Origin: a virus
Virus record (IMG/VR): IMGVR_UViG_3300007722_000007
Span: 1-64,000 of that record
Strand: one strand, 5' to 3'
Length of the DNA stretch: 64,000 bases
The translations under genes and the position numbers were made by a program. Shown here one piece after another: positions 7,636 through 16,445 of this stretch. The notes under the pieces were generated by a model. That model saw nothing but the letters and a program-made list of their open reading frames with translations. It had not been told where the DNA came from and did no database searches. Each line of letters starts with the position of its first letter. Positions within the stretch are counted from its first letter, which is position 1.

Positions 7636-10600
7636 TTACGACCGCTCTACTGCATTTTGTTGCGCCCGCGCGATTACGTCCATAACCTTTTGGGCAAGTA
7701 GCTCGGCTGATTGGCCGGGTCCCCCATAAACATTAACGGTAACCGGGGTTACTACATTATTCCCAGCTTTGGATCCCTTTACTCCACTGACTGATCGTGA
7801 TGTTCTTGTATCGCCCAGCGGTGGGACCACATGAAGGTGCCGAGTTCCACCAACTCCATGGAATTCAGCAAAGCCGCCAGAGTCATTAATCATCTTTGAA
7901 TACTGGCCGAGATTTTGGCCAACTAGGTCGTATGCGCGACCAGCTAAATGATCGGAACTTGGAGAGCCGAGCATATCCGTTCTAAATGAACTTGTAATTG
8001 AGCGACTTCCGGTGAGCATGGAATCGAACCTGGAGTGGGCACCGAGTGTCGCTCCAAGCGCCCGCGGTATCCGTGTGTCGCCCACGAGACCACGCCGTGG
8101 AGAATAGGTGTCGGGCGTAGGATTCCCATTCTGGTCAACCTTCAGCCCCTTCTGCCACCATGGCGGAGCATTTTCCCACCACTCTGGCTTGTCATCAAAT
8201 CCGACCGTCAGTGCATCCAAGAACTGCTGTCCCCATTCGGCCCCAAGCTTGGTGAGATTTTCGGCCACTAGCGCCTGGAATGAACGTTCTGCATTTAGGC
8301 CGGTAAGATCGCCGATAAGCCCGACCTTTGCCATTTCTTCCAAAATCTGATTGCCATCCATTGCTGAAACATCTTTGTTCGCAAGGAAGTCTTGAAGCAC
8401 TCCAAGTTTTTGAGGATCGCCCGTTATGGCGTTTTGTAACTGAGTGGTCACCCGGCTCATTTCTTGATTATCTAATTCAAAACCCCTATCGGCTAGTAGT
8501 CCGGCGACGCCCTGGGCCCCCACGCCGGCAGCACCAGAAAGACCCTTTTTCCCTGCCGCCGCAGACATATCCGCCCCTGACGCTAATACGCCACCGCCGA
8601 TGTCATATTTTGTATTGAATTGTCTTTCAAGTTCTTTATTACCGTCAAATAAGCCACCCGGCTTAAACATTGCCCCGCTGGCCATATCAGCGAACATCTG
8701 AAGTTGTTTCGCGGGATCATCGGCATTAATCAGTGAATTGTAATCAAACTGCGTTTGCTGGAAATCAATAAAATCATCAACGGTCGCATTGCCGCCAAGC
8801 TCCTTTAGGTTCATTGTTTGTTTTCTTACGGCTTCAGTGACGCCTCTACGCTTGCGGAACTTGTCAAGCTCCGCCATCGCCCCGACTCCGATATCCAGCA
8901 ATGCGAACTTAAGATCTTCGGCGGTCATTCTCATTTTTTTACCGAGGCGCTCAAACATATTGCCAACGGTTAACGATGTGTTAAACAGATCAATCCCACT
9001 CTTTTTCGCCATAGCGGCGGCGCCACGTCTATCAACTCCAAACCGTTGCATTAATAGTTTTATTCTTTCATCAAAATTATCAAGCGCCAACTTATTTTGT
9101 GTGTCTACGGATGAGCCTACCCCGGCGGTTTTATAGAACGAAGTGCGATCAAGGTTCGCGTTGGCCATGGCCGCCTGGGCGGCGGTTTTCCCTTCCGCCG
9201 TACTGGTGCTTCCAAAAAATCCCTGATCGTATAATTGTTGGATTCCTGCTTTCCCGCCCAGTCTTATGGCGGAATCGCGCTGTCCGCTTTTCCTCTTCAA
9301 GACATCCCGCGCGCCGGTTGTTGAAAGGTCTTTGTCCCTCAACATGGCGGTTACAACATCGCTCATAATTCCGGTATTAATACTGCTGGCAGCGGCCTTT
9401 GAAAGTTTTGTACGGTTACTTTTGACCATTATCGCCCCGGCCGCGGTGCCGATTAAGAAACCGGCGATTCTTGCTACGGCCTTTACCTGTTCCGGCATCC
9501 CGGATGTAAACGAGGCCGCGGTTGCGTATCCGGCCGCTCCGCCGCCAAGCATTCCTTTTGCGTAACTTGTTTGGCCCGCCATCATTCCGAGTCCGCCGCC
9601 AATAAGCATTCCTTTTCCACCCATGATCGAGCCCATTGCGGCCCCTGTGGCGGCATTACGCGTAGTTCTGTCTTGTATCTTGTCAAGTGCGCCGCTTGAC
9701 ATCAACATCATTCCGGCCATGCCTAGTCCAGGGGACATTTGTTGTCTTAGGCCGGCCTGCATTTGCTCGCCCCTGCCGCGCATTGCTGCGTTCATTTTCG
9801 TTTTAATGGCAAAGAACCGCGCGGCAGATGTCGATGGTGGGTTAAAGCCCACACCACCAAGACCAGTGGTCCCCCTATTCCTGAACGCATCATCAAATCT
9901 TTGGCCTCTGCCGGATCCCACCGCTGTGTTATATGCGTTATTTGAACGAAGATCTCTAAATCTGAGCTGTCTAATACTGGCATTTTCTGCATTCGCCCTT
10001 CTCAGTTGTGTCGTTATCCGGCGGTTATGCCACTGTTTCGCGGCCGCCCCACTGAGGCCCAGTGGCATGGCTGATTGGTTAACTGGCGAATTTGGGTTAT
10101 ACGGCGTTATGAAATTGCCTCGGACTTTGCTAAATGCCGTACCAGCCTGCATTTCTTTCTCGGAAAATTGACGGAAGCCGTATTGATTCCGGCCATTTAT
10201 TTCCCGCCAGCGACTGAGGGCCACCCCTGAAGCGACGTCATCTATTCCGCTGCTAAATGAACCTAGTGCACGCGTTCTGCCCCTACCGCTACCGAATATG
10301 GTTTGACTCATCGATTTTTGATTGCCTGCGACGGCCGCGGCGTAACGGCTAGCTCCAGCCGCTGGGTCATTTAGAACGGCCCCACGGAATCTCCTTCTTC
10401 TGCCTTTGCTCATAGCCATAAACATTCCCCCGGCTACCGCGGCCCCAGCGAATGGACCAAGCCCGGCAAATCTTGTTCCGCTTTTACCAGCACCCCCATC
10501 GGGAGCGAACTGGCCGCCAAATGCCTGAAATGTTCCAACAGCGCTAGCGACGCGCCCAAGCCCACGCAATAGCGCCGATAGCGCGTTAACGATCGCCGTA

Positions 10601-12015
10601 AGAACAGGCAATGCCTCTGTAAACGCCACCTTTAAGCCGGCGAAAAAATCACCGAGCGACGCAATTAGATTCTGCAACGCTACTCCCCATGTAAGAAAAG
10701 TATCTTTATTATCTTCAGCGAGGTACGCTAGCTTTTCAGCATTTCGGCCAAATACTTTAAAGAACTCTATAATTGCCGGTCCGAATGTTTTCGTAATGAT
10801 GGTTGACCCGGCTTTAAATTTTTGCAAAGATTCAACAAATTCGGAAAACGATTTTCTTAAGTCGGTCCATGTTTTTGCAAGGTAACCCGAAGCGCCCTCA
10901 ACCAATGGCAGGTATTTCCGAGTTAGTGTAACGACAAAGTTTCCAAGTTTTTCTCCGAGTGTTGTCATACCGGGAAGTAACTTCATTTTTGCGAACTCTT
11001 GCGTCACCCCTTGAATTCTTCTAAATGTATTTCGCAGCACTTTAAAATAACTTTCCAGAAGATCCTTAACTGGCTCAAGAAGACCTTCGCCGAAATCCGC
11101 AAACTGAATGGCCAATGATGCCGTATAAGCTTTGAATTGCCCAACTAGAGTTTGGGACATAAGCGCATTTTGACCTCCAAGGCCAGCCTTCGTGGAGATA
11201 CTCCCGCTGGCAAGATTTTGCATTATCCCGGCTGCGGACTTATCCTTTTGAGACCCAATTGCCTTTACGAATTCTGGACTAATTTGCTGAGCGGCGGCGG
11301 CTGATTTCGCTCCGTATTTTTTTTCTTTAGCCAAAATACCGATGAATGCGGCGATTTGTTGGGCGCTCTTACTCGGGTCGGCTGTTGTGGCGCTAAAATC
11401 AAGAGCCCCTGCGAGCGCTCTTCTTTGGGCCGACGTCACCGCCCCCTGTATCGCCATGACCTTGTATGCCTGGGTTAAGCCGACTATACCAAGAGTGGCC
11501 AAACCTGTATCTTTCGCAAAGCTTCGCATTGCTGAAGCCGACCGAGCCATCCCGTCGCCGATAGCGGCGCTCCCCTTATAATTAAACGCCGTCATAGCGG
11601 CGGTATATTCAACAAACGCCGCCAAACCGACAGATATCGCGGCGGTCAAAGATACTACGGCAGCAGCGACGCCACCGAGAGCTATCCCGTATGCCTTGGA
11701 AAGTGCCTGTCCGGTTTTAAGCAGTAAGTTAACCGACGCCAGTGTCGCTGCTGTTATTACAAACTCGGCGACAAATGCAATTGCCGTCCAGAACAGCATG
11801 CGCATTGACTTATTAAGTTTATTCATTAATCTTGAGCTAATAGAAACTTCCCTGTTAAGTCCTTGGTGCCCCTTCATGGCGCCGGACAGATTATTTCCGT
11901 AACTACTTAGCCCTCTATTCTGTTTTGACATTGCCGCGTTGAGGCCATTAACGGACGCCAAAACAGCGGAAAGACCCTTGGTGCTGAACTTTACGTCTAC
12001 ATCTACATCTGGCAT
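7636..12015 (-). CDS. Tail tape measure protein with C-terminal M15-type peptidase motif
   Basis: A 1,459-residue protein that sets tail length. Residues 60-165 hold several Ala/Gly/Val-rich hydrophobic segments, followed by long helices and a second hydrophobic Gly-rich region near 750-870, all usual in tape measures. Near the C-terminus there is a likely zinc peptidase domain: SSFRTDMLGSPSSDHLAGRAYDL gives His1356 and Asp1363 in H-x6-D, then Glu1384 and the HLH pair His1393/His1395 before VVPP, as in M15 D-Ala-D-Ala carboxypeptidases or endopeptidases. The last 40 residues (VTVNVYGGPG...ELLAQKVMDVI) are a common myovirus tape-measure ending. GAGAGG lies five bases before ATG. The peptidase part would digest host cell wall during DNA entry. 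Confidence 0.88.
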   Translation of the reverse strand: MPDVDVDVKFSTKGLSAVLASVNGLNAAMSKQNRGLSSYGNNLSGAMKGHQGLNREVSISSRLMNKLNKSMRMLFWTAIAFVAEFVITAATLASVNLLLKTGQALSKAYGIALGGVAAAVVSLTAAISVGLAAFVEYTAAMTAFNYKGSAAIGDGMARSASAMRSFAKDTGLATLGIVGLTQAYKVMAIQGAVTSAQRRALAGALDFSATTADPSKSAQQIAAFIGILAKEKKYGAKSAAAAQQISPEFVKAIGSQKDKSAAGIMQNLASGSISTKAGLGGQNALMSQTLVGQFKAYTASLAIQFADFGEGLLEPVKDLLESYFKVLRNTFRRIQGVTQEFAKMKLLPGMTTLGEKLGNFVVTLTRKYLPLVEGASGYLAKTWTDLRKSFSEFVESLQKFKAGSTIITKTFGPAIIEFFKVFGRNAEKLAYLAEDNKDTFLTWGVALQNLIASLGDFFAGLKVAFTEALPVLTAIVNALSALLRGLGRVASAVGTFQAFGGQFAPDGGAGKSGTRFAGLGPFAGAAVAGGMFMAMSKGRRRRFRGAVLNDPAAGASRYAAAVAGNQKSMSQTIFGSGRGRTRALGSFSSGIDDVASGVALSRWREINGRNQYGFRQFSEKEMQAGTAFSKVRGNFITPYNPNSPVNQSAMPLGLSGAAAKQWHNRRITTQLRRANAENASIRQLRFRDLRSNNAYNTAVGSGRGQRFDDAFRNRGTTGLGGVGFNPPSTSAARFFAIKTKMNAAMRGRGEQMQAGLRQQMSPGLGMAGMMLMSSGALDKIQDRTTRNAATGAAMGSIMGGKGMLIGGGLGMMAGQTSYAKGMLGGGAAGYATAASFTSGMPEQVKAVARIAGFLIGTAAGAIMVKSNRTKLSKAAASSINTGIMSDVVTAMLRDKDLSTTGARDVLKRKSGQRDSAIRLGGKAGIQQLYDQGFFGSTSTAEGKTAAQAAMANANLDRTSFYKTAGVGSSVDTQNKLALDNFDERIKLLMQRFGVDRRGAAAMAKKSGIDLFNTSLTVGNMFERLGKKMRMTAEDLKFALLDIGVGAMAELDKFRKRRGVTEAVRKQTMNLKELGGNATVDDFIDFQQTQFDYNSLINADDPAKQLQMFADMASGAMFKPGGLFDGNKELERQFNTKYDIGGGVLASGADMSAAAGKKGLSGAAGVGAQGVAGLLADRGFELDNQEMSRVTTQLQNAITGDPQKLGVLQDFLANKDVSAMDGNQILEEMAKVGLIGDLTGLNAERSFQALVAENLTKLGAEWGQQFLDALTVGFDDKPEWWENAPPWWQKGLKVDQNGNPTPDTYSPRRGLVGDTRIPRALGATLGAHSRFDSMLTGSRSITSSFRTDMLGSPSSDHLAGRAYDLVGQNLGQYSKMINDSGGFAEFHGVGGTRHLHVVPPLGDTRTSRSVSGVKGSKAGNNVVTPVTVNVYGGPGQSAELLAQKVMDVIARAQQNAVERS

Positions 12016-12048
12016 GTGAACCTCTCGCCCCGCTGAATGGCCTTGTTA

Positions 12049-12728
12049 TTAGCGGTTATCCGCCTCCTGCTTGTGGCGATCAGCCTCTATTACTTTAGCA
12101 CAGGCGTAACGAATTATCCACTCATCGGTGGTTGAATCAAGGATCCGAATTGGGTCGGTACCCCACAATTCTCCGAGCCTGGCCGCCGCAATAACCCGCG
12201 GATCTTCGGTCAGCTCTTCAATTGCTACTTCGTAGGGTTTTCTGAACTCTCGGCCGTGATCGTGTCACCAAAACCGCACGCTTCAATAATCGCCAGCGCC
12301 GCGGCCTCAACGTGAGCATCCAGGCCAAAGAATTTTTGAACACAATCGGGAATTGCCTTGACGGTTCCCGTCATTTCAAGAACGGACGCAGAGGCAAAAG
12401 TCAGTGGCCATCCGTCGTCCTGTGCTTCGTTCCCGTTAAAGAAAATTCCCTTTGTCGTCTGTCCGACTACGGTGCATGCGAACCGCGTTGAATCCATGCC
12501 CTTTGGGCTGTCTCCGCCATTTTGTTTTTGCCATGCGCGCAGCTGTTGCTGCGTGACATTCGGGGACACGAGGAGCTTTACTCCCGAACGCTCCGGAACG
12601 TCAATGAAAACATCATGTCGTTCAACTTTTCGCGCAATCACTTGTTTCAATTGCTTGAGGATTGAATCCTCTGTCTCGACGGGGGCGGATGTTACTGATG
12701 GGGTTTCGTTGTTTTGGGCCATTGGCAT
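12049..12728 (-). CDS. Tail assembly chaperone, -1 frameshift long form (gpGT-like)
   Basis: If ribosomes slip back one base on AAACCCT at 12240-12234, reading passes the normal stop at 12227-12225 and adds 61 residues, ending at TAA 12051-12049, for a 226-residue product. The extension starts YEVAIEELTEDPRVIAAAR and contains WGTDPIRILDSTTDEWIIRY, a compact helical sequence of the kind fused as the T part in other phages. It has no start codon of its own next to a ribosome binding site. The -1 product ends 34 bases before the tape measure start. The size and position match the conserved G/GT arrangement. Confidence 0.8.
12225..12728 (-). CDS. Tail assembly chaperone, short form (gpG-like)
   Basis: A 167-residue protein upstream of the tape measure and downstream of tube and sheath, the fixed place of the tail chaperone. 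The N-terminus is acidic and disordered, then residues 25-150 mix strands and helices. Its last codons include the slippery sequence that gives the longer frameshift product. Two ATGs are possible; the second (MAQNN, 12722) has AGG at better spacing than the first. In lambda-like systems such proteins bind the tape measure and recruit tube subunits. Confidence 0.75.
   Translation of the reverse strand: MPMAQNNETPSVTSAPVETEDSILKQLKQVIARKVERHDVFIDVPERSGVKLLVSPNVTQQQLRAWQKQNGGDSPKGMDSTRFACTVVGQTTKGIFFNGNEAQDDGWPLTFASASVLEMTGTVKAIPDCVQKFFGLDAHVEAAALAIIEACGFGDTITAESSENPTK
12234..12240 (-). promoter_or_regulatory. Programmed -1 ribosomal frameshift site (A AAC CCT)
   Basis: The minus strand reads A-AAC-CCT in the chaperone frame, which fits X-XXY-YYZ with X=A, Y=C, Z=T. 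A slip gives AAA-CCC, with full re-pairing at the first two codon positions. The zero frame stops three codons later, and the -1 frame stays open for 61 codons. Confidence 0.8.
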
Positions 12729-12776
12729 AACCTAGCATACACATAGCAGGGACGGCGTAACTCGTCAGCCTACTAC

Positions 12777-12798
12777 AAACCGGCTTTCATGCCGGTTT
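12777..12798 (-). terminator. Hairpin after the tail tube gene, possible terminator
   Basis: An 8-bp perfect stem (AAACCGGC/GCCGGTTT) with a 6-base loop begins four bases after the tube stop codon. On the minus strand it is followed by only GTAG, so it is a weak or partial terminator. It could let tube and sheath be made in excess over the chaperone and tape measure downstream. Confidence 0.5.
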
Positions 12799-12801
12799 TA
12801 G

Positions 12802-13257
12802 CTAAATACCGAACGCTACTGGTGCGGCCCTGCCATTGATGGCAAATGTCAACGCAAACGTTGCCGGGGCGCCCGAGGAAGAATCGCCATCTGGCTCGGT
12901 TAGGCCGACTAGCAATGCCCCCGAGTAGGAACGATCTGGAACCCCCGACGCGATATCGCAATTCAGTCTAAAAATCGTGATGTCGTAAAAAGCCCTGCCG
13001 ACAAGAGTCCGCAAGTTTCCGAGATGTGTCACATCCAAATCCTTGTCATAGTGACGAGTCATTGTGATATCGCCAGTTTCAGCCGGCGCACACAATAATT
13101 CCGGGAATTGTTGACCACCGACATAAAGCTTTTCAACGGCCGCGGTTATTTCACCGCCAGATACCTGGGCAAAATAGCCAGTTAAATCAGGATGGACACC
13201 TTCTAGTACTGGCTTGATTTTTGCCAGTAGTTGTCTTTGCGCGAATTTCAGTCCCAT
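12802..13257 (-). CDS. Tail tube protein
   Basis: A 151-residue protein, the usual size of contractile tail tube subunits, directly downstream of the sheath gene. It begins with a helix (FAQRQLLAKIKPVLEG) and then alternates strands: GGEITAAVEKLYVGG, GDITMTRHYDKDLD, RAFYDITIFRLNCD, DRSYSGALLVGLTEPDGD, ending in ATFALTFAINGR. The 'ITxxRxYD...D' pattern resembles the tube fold of myovirus gp19-like proteins. About 16 bases separate it from the sheath. Confidence 0.8.
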   Translation of the reverse strand: MGLKFAQRQLLAKIKPVLEGVHPDLTGYFAQVSGGEITAAVEKLYVGGQQFPELLCAPAETGDITMTRHYDKDLDVTHLGNLRTLVGRAFYDITIFRLNCDIASGVPDRSYSGALLVGLTEPDGDSSSGAPATFALTFAINGRAAPVAFGI

Positions 13258-13273
13258 TGCCTATGTCCTCCGT

Positions 13274-14725
13274 TTAACCGAGTGTTGAAACTAGGTTTGA
13301 TTTGGTTATTTCAACTTCTATCGTATCTCCGATGGAAGAAACGCGACAGCTAACCTTTGCCTTAACCACGCCAGTGGCTAACTGTGACAGCGGATTAATT
13401 GCATCAGAAACATTGACCTTATAACCGGGATCAATAAATTTGCCATTTAAATCGTACGCTGAGAAAAGACCACCAGATGTTGATAGCGGATCGAGTAGGG
13501 AGACCAGGACGGCCTGCACTTCGCCGAATAAAGATTGTCTTCCGTCAATGACCGAAAAAACCAGCGACTCAAGTTTCAGTTCCGCCTGCGTAACAATGTA
13601 ATTCAGTGTCTCTCTGGCGTTTATGTATCGGTAATTTGCGTTATCTGAGGATGCCGAACGCGCTCCGTATATCCTGACACCACCGGCTATCAATCTAATT
13701 GGATTGACGTTTCCGGCGTCAAGAAGATTACCGGCAGCCGAACCAATTGCATACTCCACTCCGCTAACAAATTGAGCCTGTGTCTTTATCCCGGCGTATG
13801 CGGCCCAAGAGCCGACCTGGTTATGTTGCTTAGCTCTCTTGCCTGCCACATAGCCCTCACACGGAACACTAATACTAATCTCGCCGCGTGGTATTTTTAC
13901 CCATGGATAAAACCAGGCTGCCCCGTCCGCACCAGCTGTTTCCTGATACTCATCCGCTTTGGCTATAGCGCCGCTTGATGTTTCGTCTTGTCCAAAGCCG
14001 AGCAACGCAACTCTATTCATGGACTTTGCGTGTGCAATCAATGCGTCATAGACGGTGTCGTCATACATACCCGGTGCACAAACGGCGCCCGGCCCTGTTA
14101 CTGACCCAAAAACCGCGATTGCTTCAACCACGTCGCCTGCGTCCATTGTTACAGCTCCATCGTCACCACCGGCGAATACTTGATCCGTTACGGTTGCTGG
14201 CAGTAGGGCGGATGCGCCGGGTACGGCAGAAACATAGATTCGTGCCTGCGCTGAGCTATTTATTTCGGATACGGCCTGGGCAACAGTCGTGAATGCCGGG
14301 CTACTGTAAACAATTACTGTATTACTTTTTACTTTAACTTTAAATGACGTTGTGGAATTTACAACAGATGCGGTCAGCTGGGTGTTTGCCCATGTGCCCT
14401 CGCCGGACGCCAGCAACTTAAGTGCCTCTAAGGCGACGCTATCCACCAACGAAGACGAAGCGGAAACGGCATCATCCGGGATTGCCCTTGAGATGAAGCA
14501 ACGTGTTCCGCCCTCTTGGAAAAATGTTTCAACCGTTTCGTATGTGTACGCCGTTGAGATGGAGTTCCCATAAAGCAGGATGTAGTCGGCAAGGCTTGAA
14601 ACCAGCAACGCTCCGCCCTGTGGGCCCTTTTCTGTTTGTCCAGCGACGAATAGGGCCGATGTTGGATTTGCAGTTGTGCCAGATGGGCCAGTTGCAGTTG
14701 CTGTTGTGAGTACGATACCGGGCAT
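13274..14725 (-). CDS. Tail sheath protein
   Basis: A 483-residue contractile sheath subunit. The N-terminus has PTSALFVAGQTEKGPQGG...LADYILLYG, and the C-terminal half holds the conserved sheath domain: YDALIAHAKSMNRVALLGF, NQVGSWAAYAGI, NPIRLIAGGVRIYGARSASS, 'YINARETLNYIVTQAELKLE' and the C-terminal strand region that builds the sheath lattice. I chose the ATG at 14725 (MPGIVLTT) because GGAGGA stands eight bases before it; an upstream in-frame ATG at 14740 would add five residues with a poorly spaced GAGG. A likely promoter and a hairpin precede the gene, consistent with high expression. Confidence 0.92.
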   Translation of the reverse strand: MPGIVLTTATATGPSGTTANPTSALFVAGQTEKGPQGGALLVSSLADYILLYGNSISTAYTYETVETFFQEGGTRCFISRAIPDDAVSASSSLVDSVALEALKLLASGEGTWANTQLTASVVNSTTSFKVKVKSNTVIVYSSPAFTTVAQAVSEINSSAQARIYVSAVPGASALLPATVTDQVFAGGDDGAVTMDAGDVVEAIAVFGSVTGPGAVCAPGMYDDTVYDALIAHAKSMNRVALLGFGQDETSSGAIAKADEYQETAGADGAAWFYPWVKIPRGEISISVPCEGYVAGKRAKQHNQVGSWAAYAGIKTQAQFVSGVEYAIGSAAGNLLDAGNVNPIRLIAGGVRIYGARSASSDNANYRYINARETLNYIVTQAELKLESLVFSVIDGRQSLFGEVQAVLVSLLDPLSTSGGLFSAYDLNGKFIDPGYKVNVSDAINPLSQLATGVVKAKVSCRVSSIGDTIEVEITKSNLVSTLG

Positions 14726-14747
14726 TTTAATTTCCTCCATTTTCCTC

Positions 14748-14765
14748 GTAGTTAAGCGAGGAGTT
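14748..14765 (-). other. Hairpin just before the sheath ribosome binding site
   Basis: CCTCG and CGAGG pair around an 8-base loop immediately upstream of the two possible sheath start codons. It is too far from a T tract to be a terminator. It may stabilise the 5' end of the sheath message or tune its translation. Confidence 0.35.
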
Positions 14766-14784
14766 CAGCCAAAACGATAATACC

Positions 14785-14813
14785 ATTATGCAATGGGTTT
14801 ATTTAGCAACCAA
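14785..14813 (-). promoter_or_regulatory. Candidate promoter for the sheath-tube genes
   Basis: On the minus strand TTGGTT (14813-14808) and CATAAT (14790-14785) are separated by 17 bases, and the sheath ATG is about 60 bases downstream. The -10 matches the consensus at five of six positions, the -35 at three. The 130-base gap between the sheath and the preceding gene is otherwise empty apart from a poly-A tract and small inverted repeats. Confidence 0.35.
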
Positions 14814-14852
14814 TTTTTTTTTTGTTGATTGTGTCCTATTGGCTAAACAAGT

Positions 14853-15179
14853 TTACACCACCGGACAGCAGCCCGGTGACGAATGCCCTATACCGCTGCC
14901 GACAAACGGCACATAGGCGTTCAGTTTCCTTTTAAGCACCGGCCTTATGTCGGAAAGGTAATCTCCTTCGGAAAATGGGATAATAATCGCCAGACCGCTA
15001 GAAACCGCCGCCATTCCGACCCTGTCCGACGGCTCAATGAGACATACAGCCCCAGGGGCCAGATGTCTACCAATCTCGGAAATCTCCAAAATACGAGAAG
15101 AGACATTCTGCACCTGTATCAAATTACTGAATTCAGCCGGCAATTGCAAGACAACCCCAGTCAGGGTATAGAAAAGCAT
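14853..15179 (-). CDS. Small protein of unknown function between terminator and sheath genes
   Basis: A 108-residue protein. Residues 25-75 form a beta-rich core with RILEISEIGRHLAPGAVCLIEPSD, resembling a small turn-rich virion domain. The C-terminus is Gly/Pro/Cys-rich with two adjacent Cys (GCCPVV). I do not recognise a family. Its place between the tail terminator-like gene and the sheath suggests a tail or neck role. Confidence 0.55.
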   Translation of the reverse strand: MLFYTLTGVVLQLPAEFSNLIQVQNVSSRILEISEIGRHLAPGAVCLIEPSDRVGMAAVSSGLAIIIPFSEGDYLSDIRPVLKRKLNAYVPFVGSGIGHSSPGCCPVV

Positions 15180-15188
15180 ATGGCCAGA

Positions 15189-15833
15189 TTAGGGAAATGT
15201 GACAACGGCCGCCAGGACGTCAGAATCCGCCAGTAACGATTCCTCTAGATTTTTTTGGTTTATAAAGAACCTGATTTCCTCAAGTTCGGCGATTGGCTCA
15301 CGCATTACTGGTTCTTCTATTCTTAAATCATACGAAATATACGCCCCGGCCAAAAATCGGTCACCCTTGAGTAGGGTCAGTTCTGAATACTCCTCACTTA
15401 CCGAGGACTCGTCGATAACGGCATCCCGCATCGGATTGGCCCGCTGCAGGCATGGGTGATCGAGAAGGGCCGATCTGACGACAACGGTGAGACGATCTCT
15501 CATAATCGTGGTCGCCTCTGGTCCGTCAGCCCGAGCCCAGACATATGTCCTCATTCCATAATTCACAAAATATTCGGGATCCCCGGTGGCGCTATGACCG
15601 GACCTAGTTAATTTTTTTGTAGATATAGCAACGGTTACTATTGTCGGCCACCTATCAAGGACAAGGGGTTCGTAGCCGATAATTTCTTCAAAGTCTGGAA
15701 GTTCGGAAGAACTAACCCCCCACGCATTTCTATATCTATTCAGTCGGAGAGGGATGTCGATCCGTAAAAAATCATTGACAAACTGTTTCGCGAACTGCGG
15801 GCCATACATTGCCTCAGTAATTACAACGGGCAT
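15189..15833 (-). CDS. Tail terminator-like / tail completion protein
   Basis: A 214-residue protein. The central part (RWPTIVTVAISTKKLTRSG ... YFVNYGMRTYVWARADGPEATTIMRDRLTVVVRSALLDHP) has the layout of phage tail terminators: a central strand pair followed by a helix that packs across it, with 'R...Y.V.VWARA....A...RDRL...VRS.LL'. These proteins cap the finished tail tube and meet the neck. Its start overlaps the stop of the gpS-like gene, and the sheath lies downstream, both in keeping with that role. Confidence 0.65.
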   Translation of the reverse strand: MPVVITEAMYGPQFAKQFVNDFLRIDIPLRLNRYRNAWGVSSSELPDFEEIIGYEPLVLDRWPTIVTVAISTKKLTRSGHSATGDPEYFVNYGMRTYVWARADGPEATTIMRDRLTVVVRSALLDHPCLQRANPMRDAVIDESSVSEEYSELTLLKGDRFLAGAYISYDLRIEEPVMREPIAELEEIRFFINQKNLEESLLADSDVLAAVVTFP

Positions 15834-16444
15834 CAGCCGACCCCAAATTCATCTTTTTCAAATCCGACAATCCATTTGCCGATAAGACCCGCAGCAAACT
15901 CCCCAAAGCCAGCTGGCTCAAAAACTATTTGGCGAGCGGGCATATGCCTTGTGCCGTACTGGTGAAATTTTGCATACTTAACAGGCGCCCCCCTAAAAAC
16001 AATTGACGTTGAGGATCGCGGAATATCTACCAGCCCGACGGTAAGACTGCTCAATAATTTTCCCGTTATAACCATGGGAACGGGGAATCCGTGGGCCAAT
16101 TTCCACGCTCCATAAGCAGGGCTTAATGGTCGCCATCCCCCAACCGGAAGTCCGTTCGTTGCAAAGTTTGCGGCATTTGATGTTCTGATATAAGCGCTGA
16201 AAGAAGGAAACAGAGGAGTTATTGTTTCGGCCTTTGCGAGCATTTTGCCCATAGCCGTATATATGGCTGCGAAATCTGGATCAAAGTCAACATCGTAGGC
16301 CTGTCCGGGCGATTTGCCGAATCCAGACATTCTGATTGATTGTTCTGTTCCTTTAATTTCCACCATCACCTTTGTCCAACTTGCCTTATTTAAATTGGAA
16401 CTAAGAGAGACAGTCATATCGTCACCCCTTGTGAATCTATACAT
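15833..16444 (-). CDS. Tail completion / virion morphogenesis protein (P2 gpS-like)
   Basis: A 203-residue protein with the Phage_tail_S pattern: 'WRPLSPAYGAWKLAHGFPV' around residue 110, MVITGKLLSSL near 128, and VKYAKFHQYGTRHMPARQIV at about 158, the 'HQ.G....PAR..L' motif of the family. gpS/gpR-type proteins finish the tail end that joins the head. A second ATG (16417, MTVSLSS) has AGGGG seven bases upstream and may be the true start; the first ATG has AAGGA at nine bases. The 3' end overlaps the terminator-like gene. Confidence 0.82.
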   Translation of the reverse strand: MYRFTRGDDMTVSLSSNLNKASWTKVMVEIKGTEQSIRMSGFGKSPGQAYDVDFDPDFAAIYTAMGKMLAKAETITPLFPSFSAYIRTSNAANFATNGLPVGGWRPLSPAYGAWKLAHGFPVPMVITGKLLSSLTVGLVDIPRSSTSIVFRGAPVKYAKFHQYGTRHMPARQIVFEPAGFGEFAAGLIGKWIVGFEKDEFGVG

Positions 16445-16445
16445 G

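Noticed and set aside
9623-10171. Plus-strand frame of 182 codons inside the tape measure gene
   Set aside because: It is a shadow of the tape measure codons; the sequence is Pro/Leu-rich without domain features and has no ribosome binding site.
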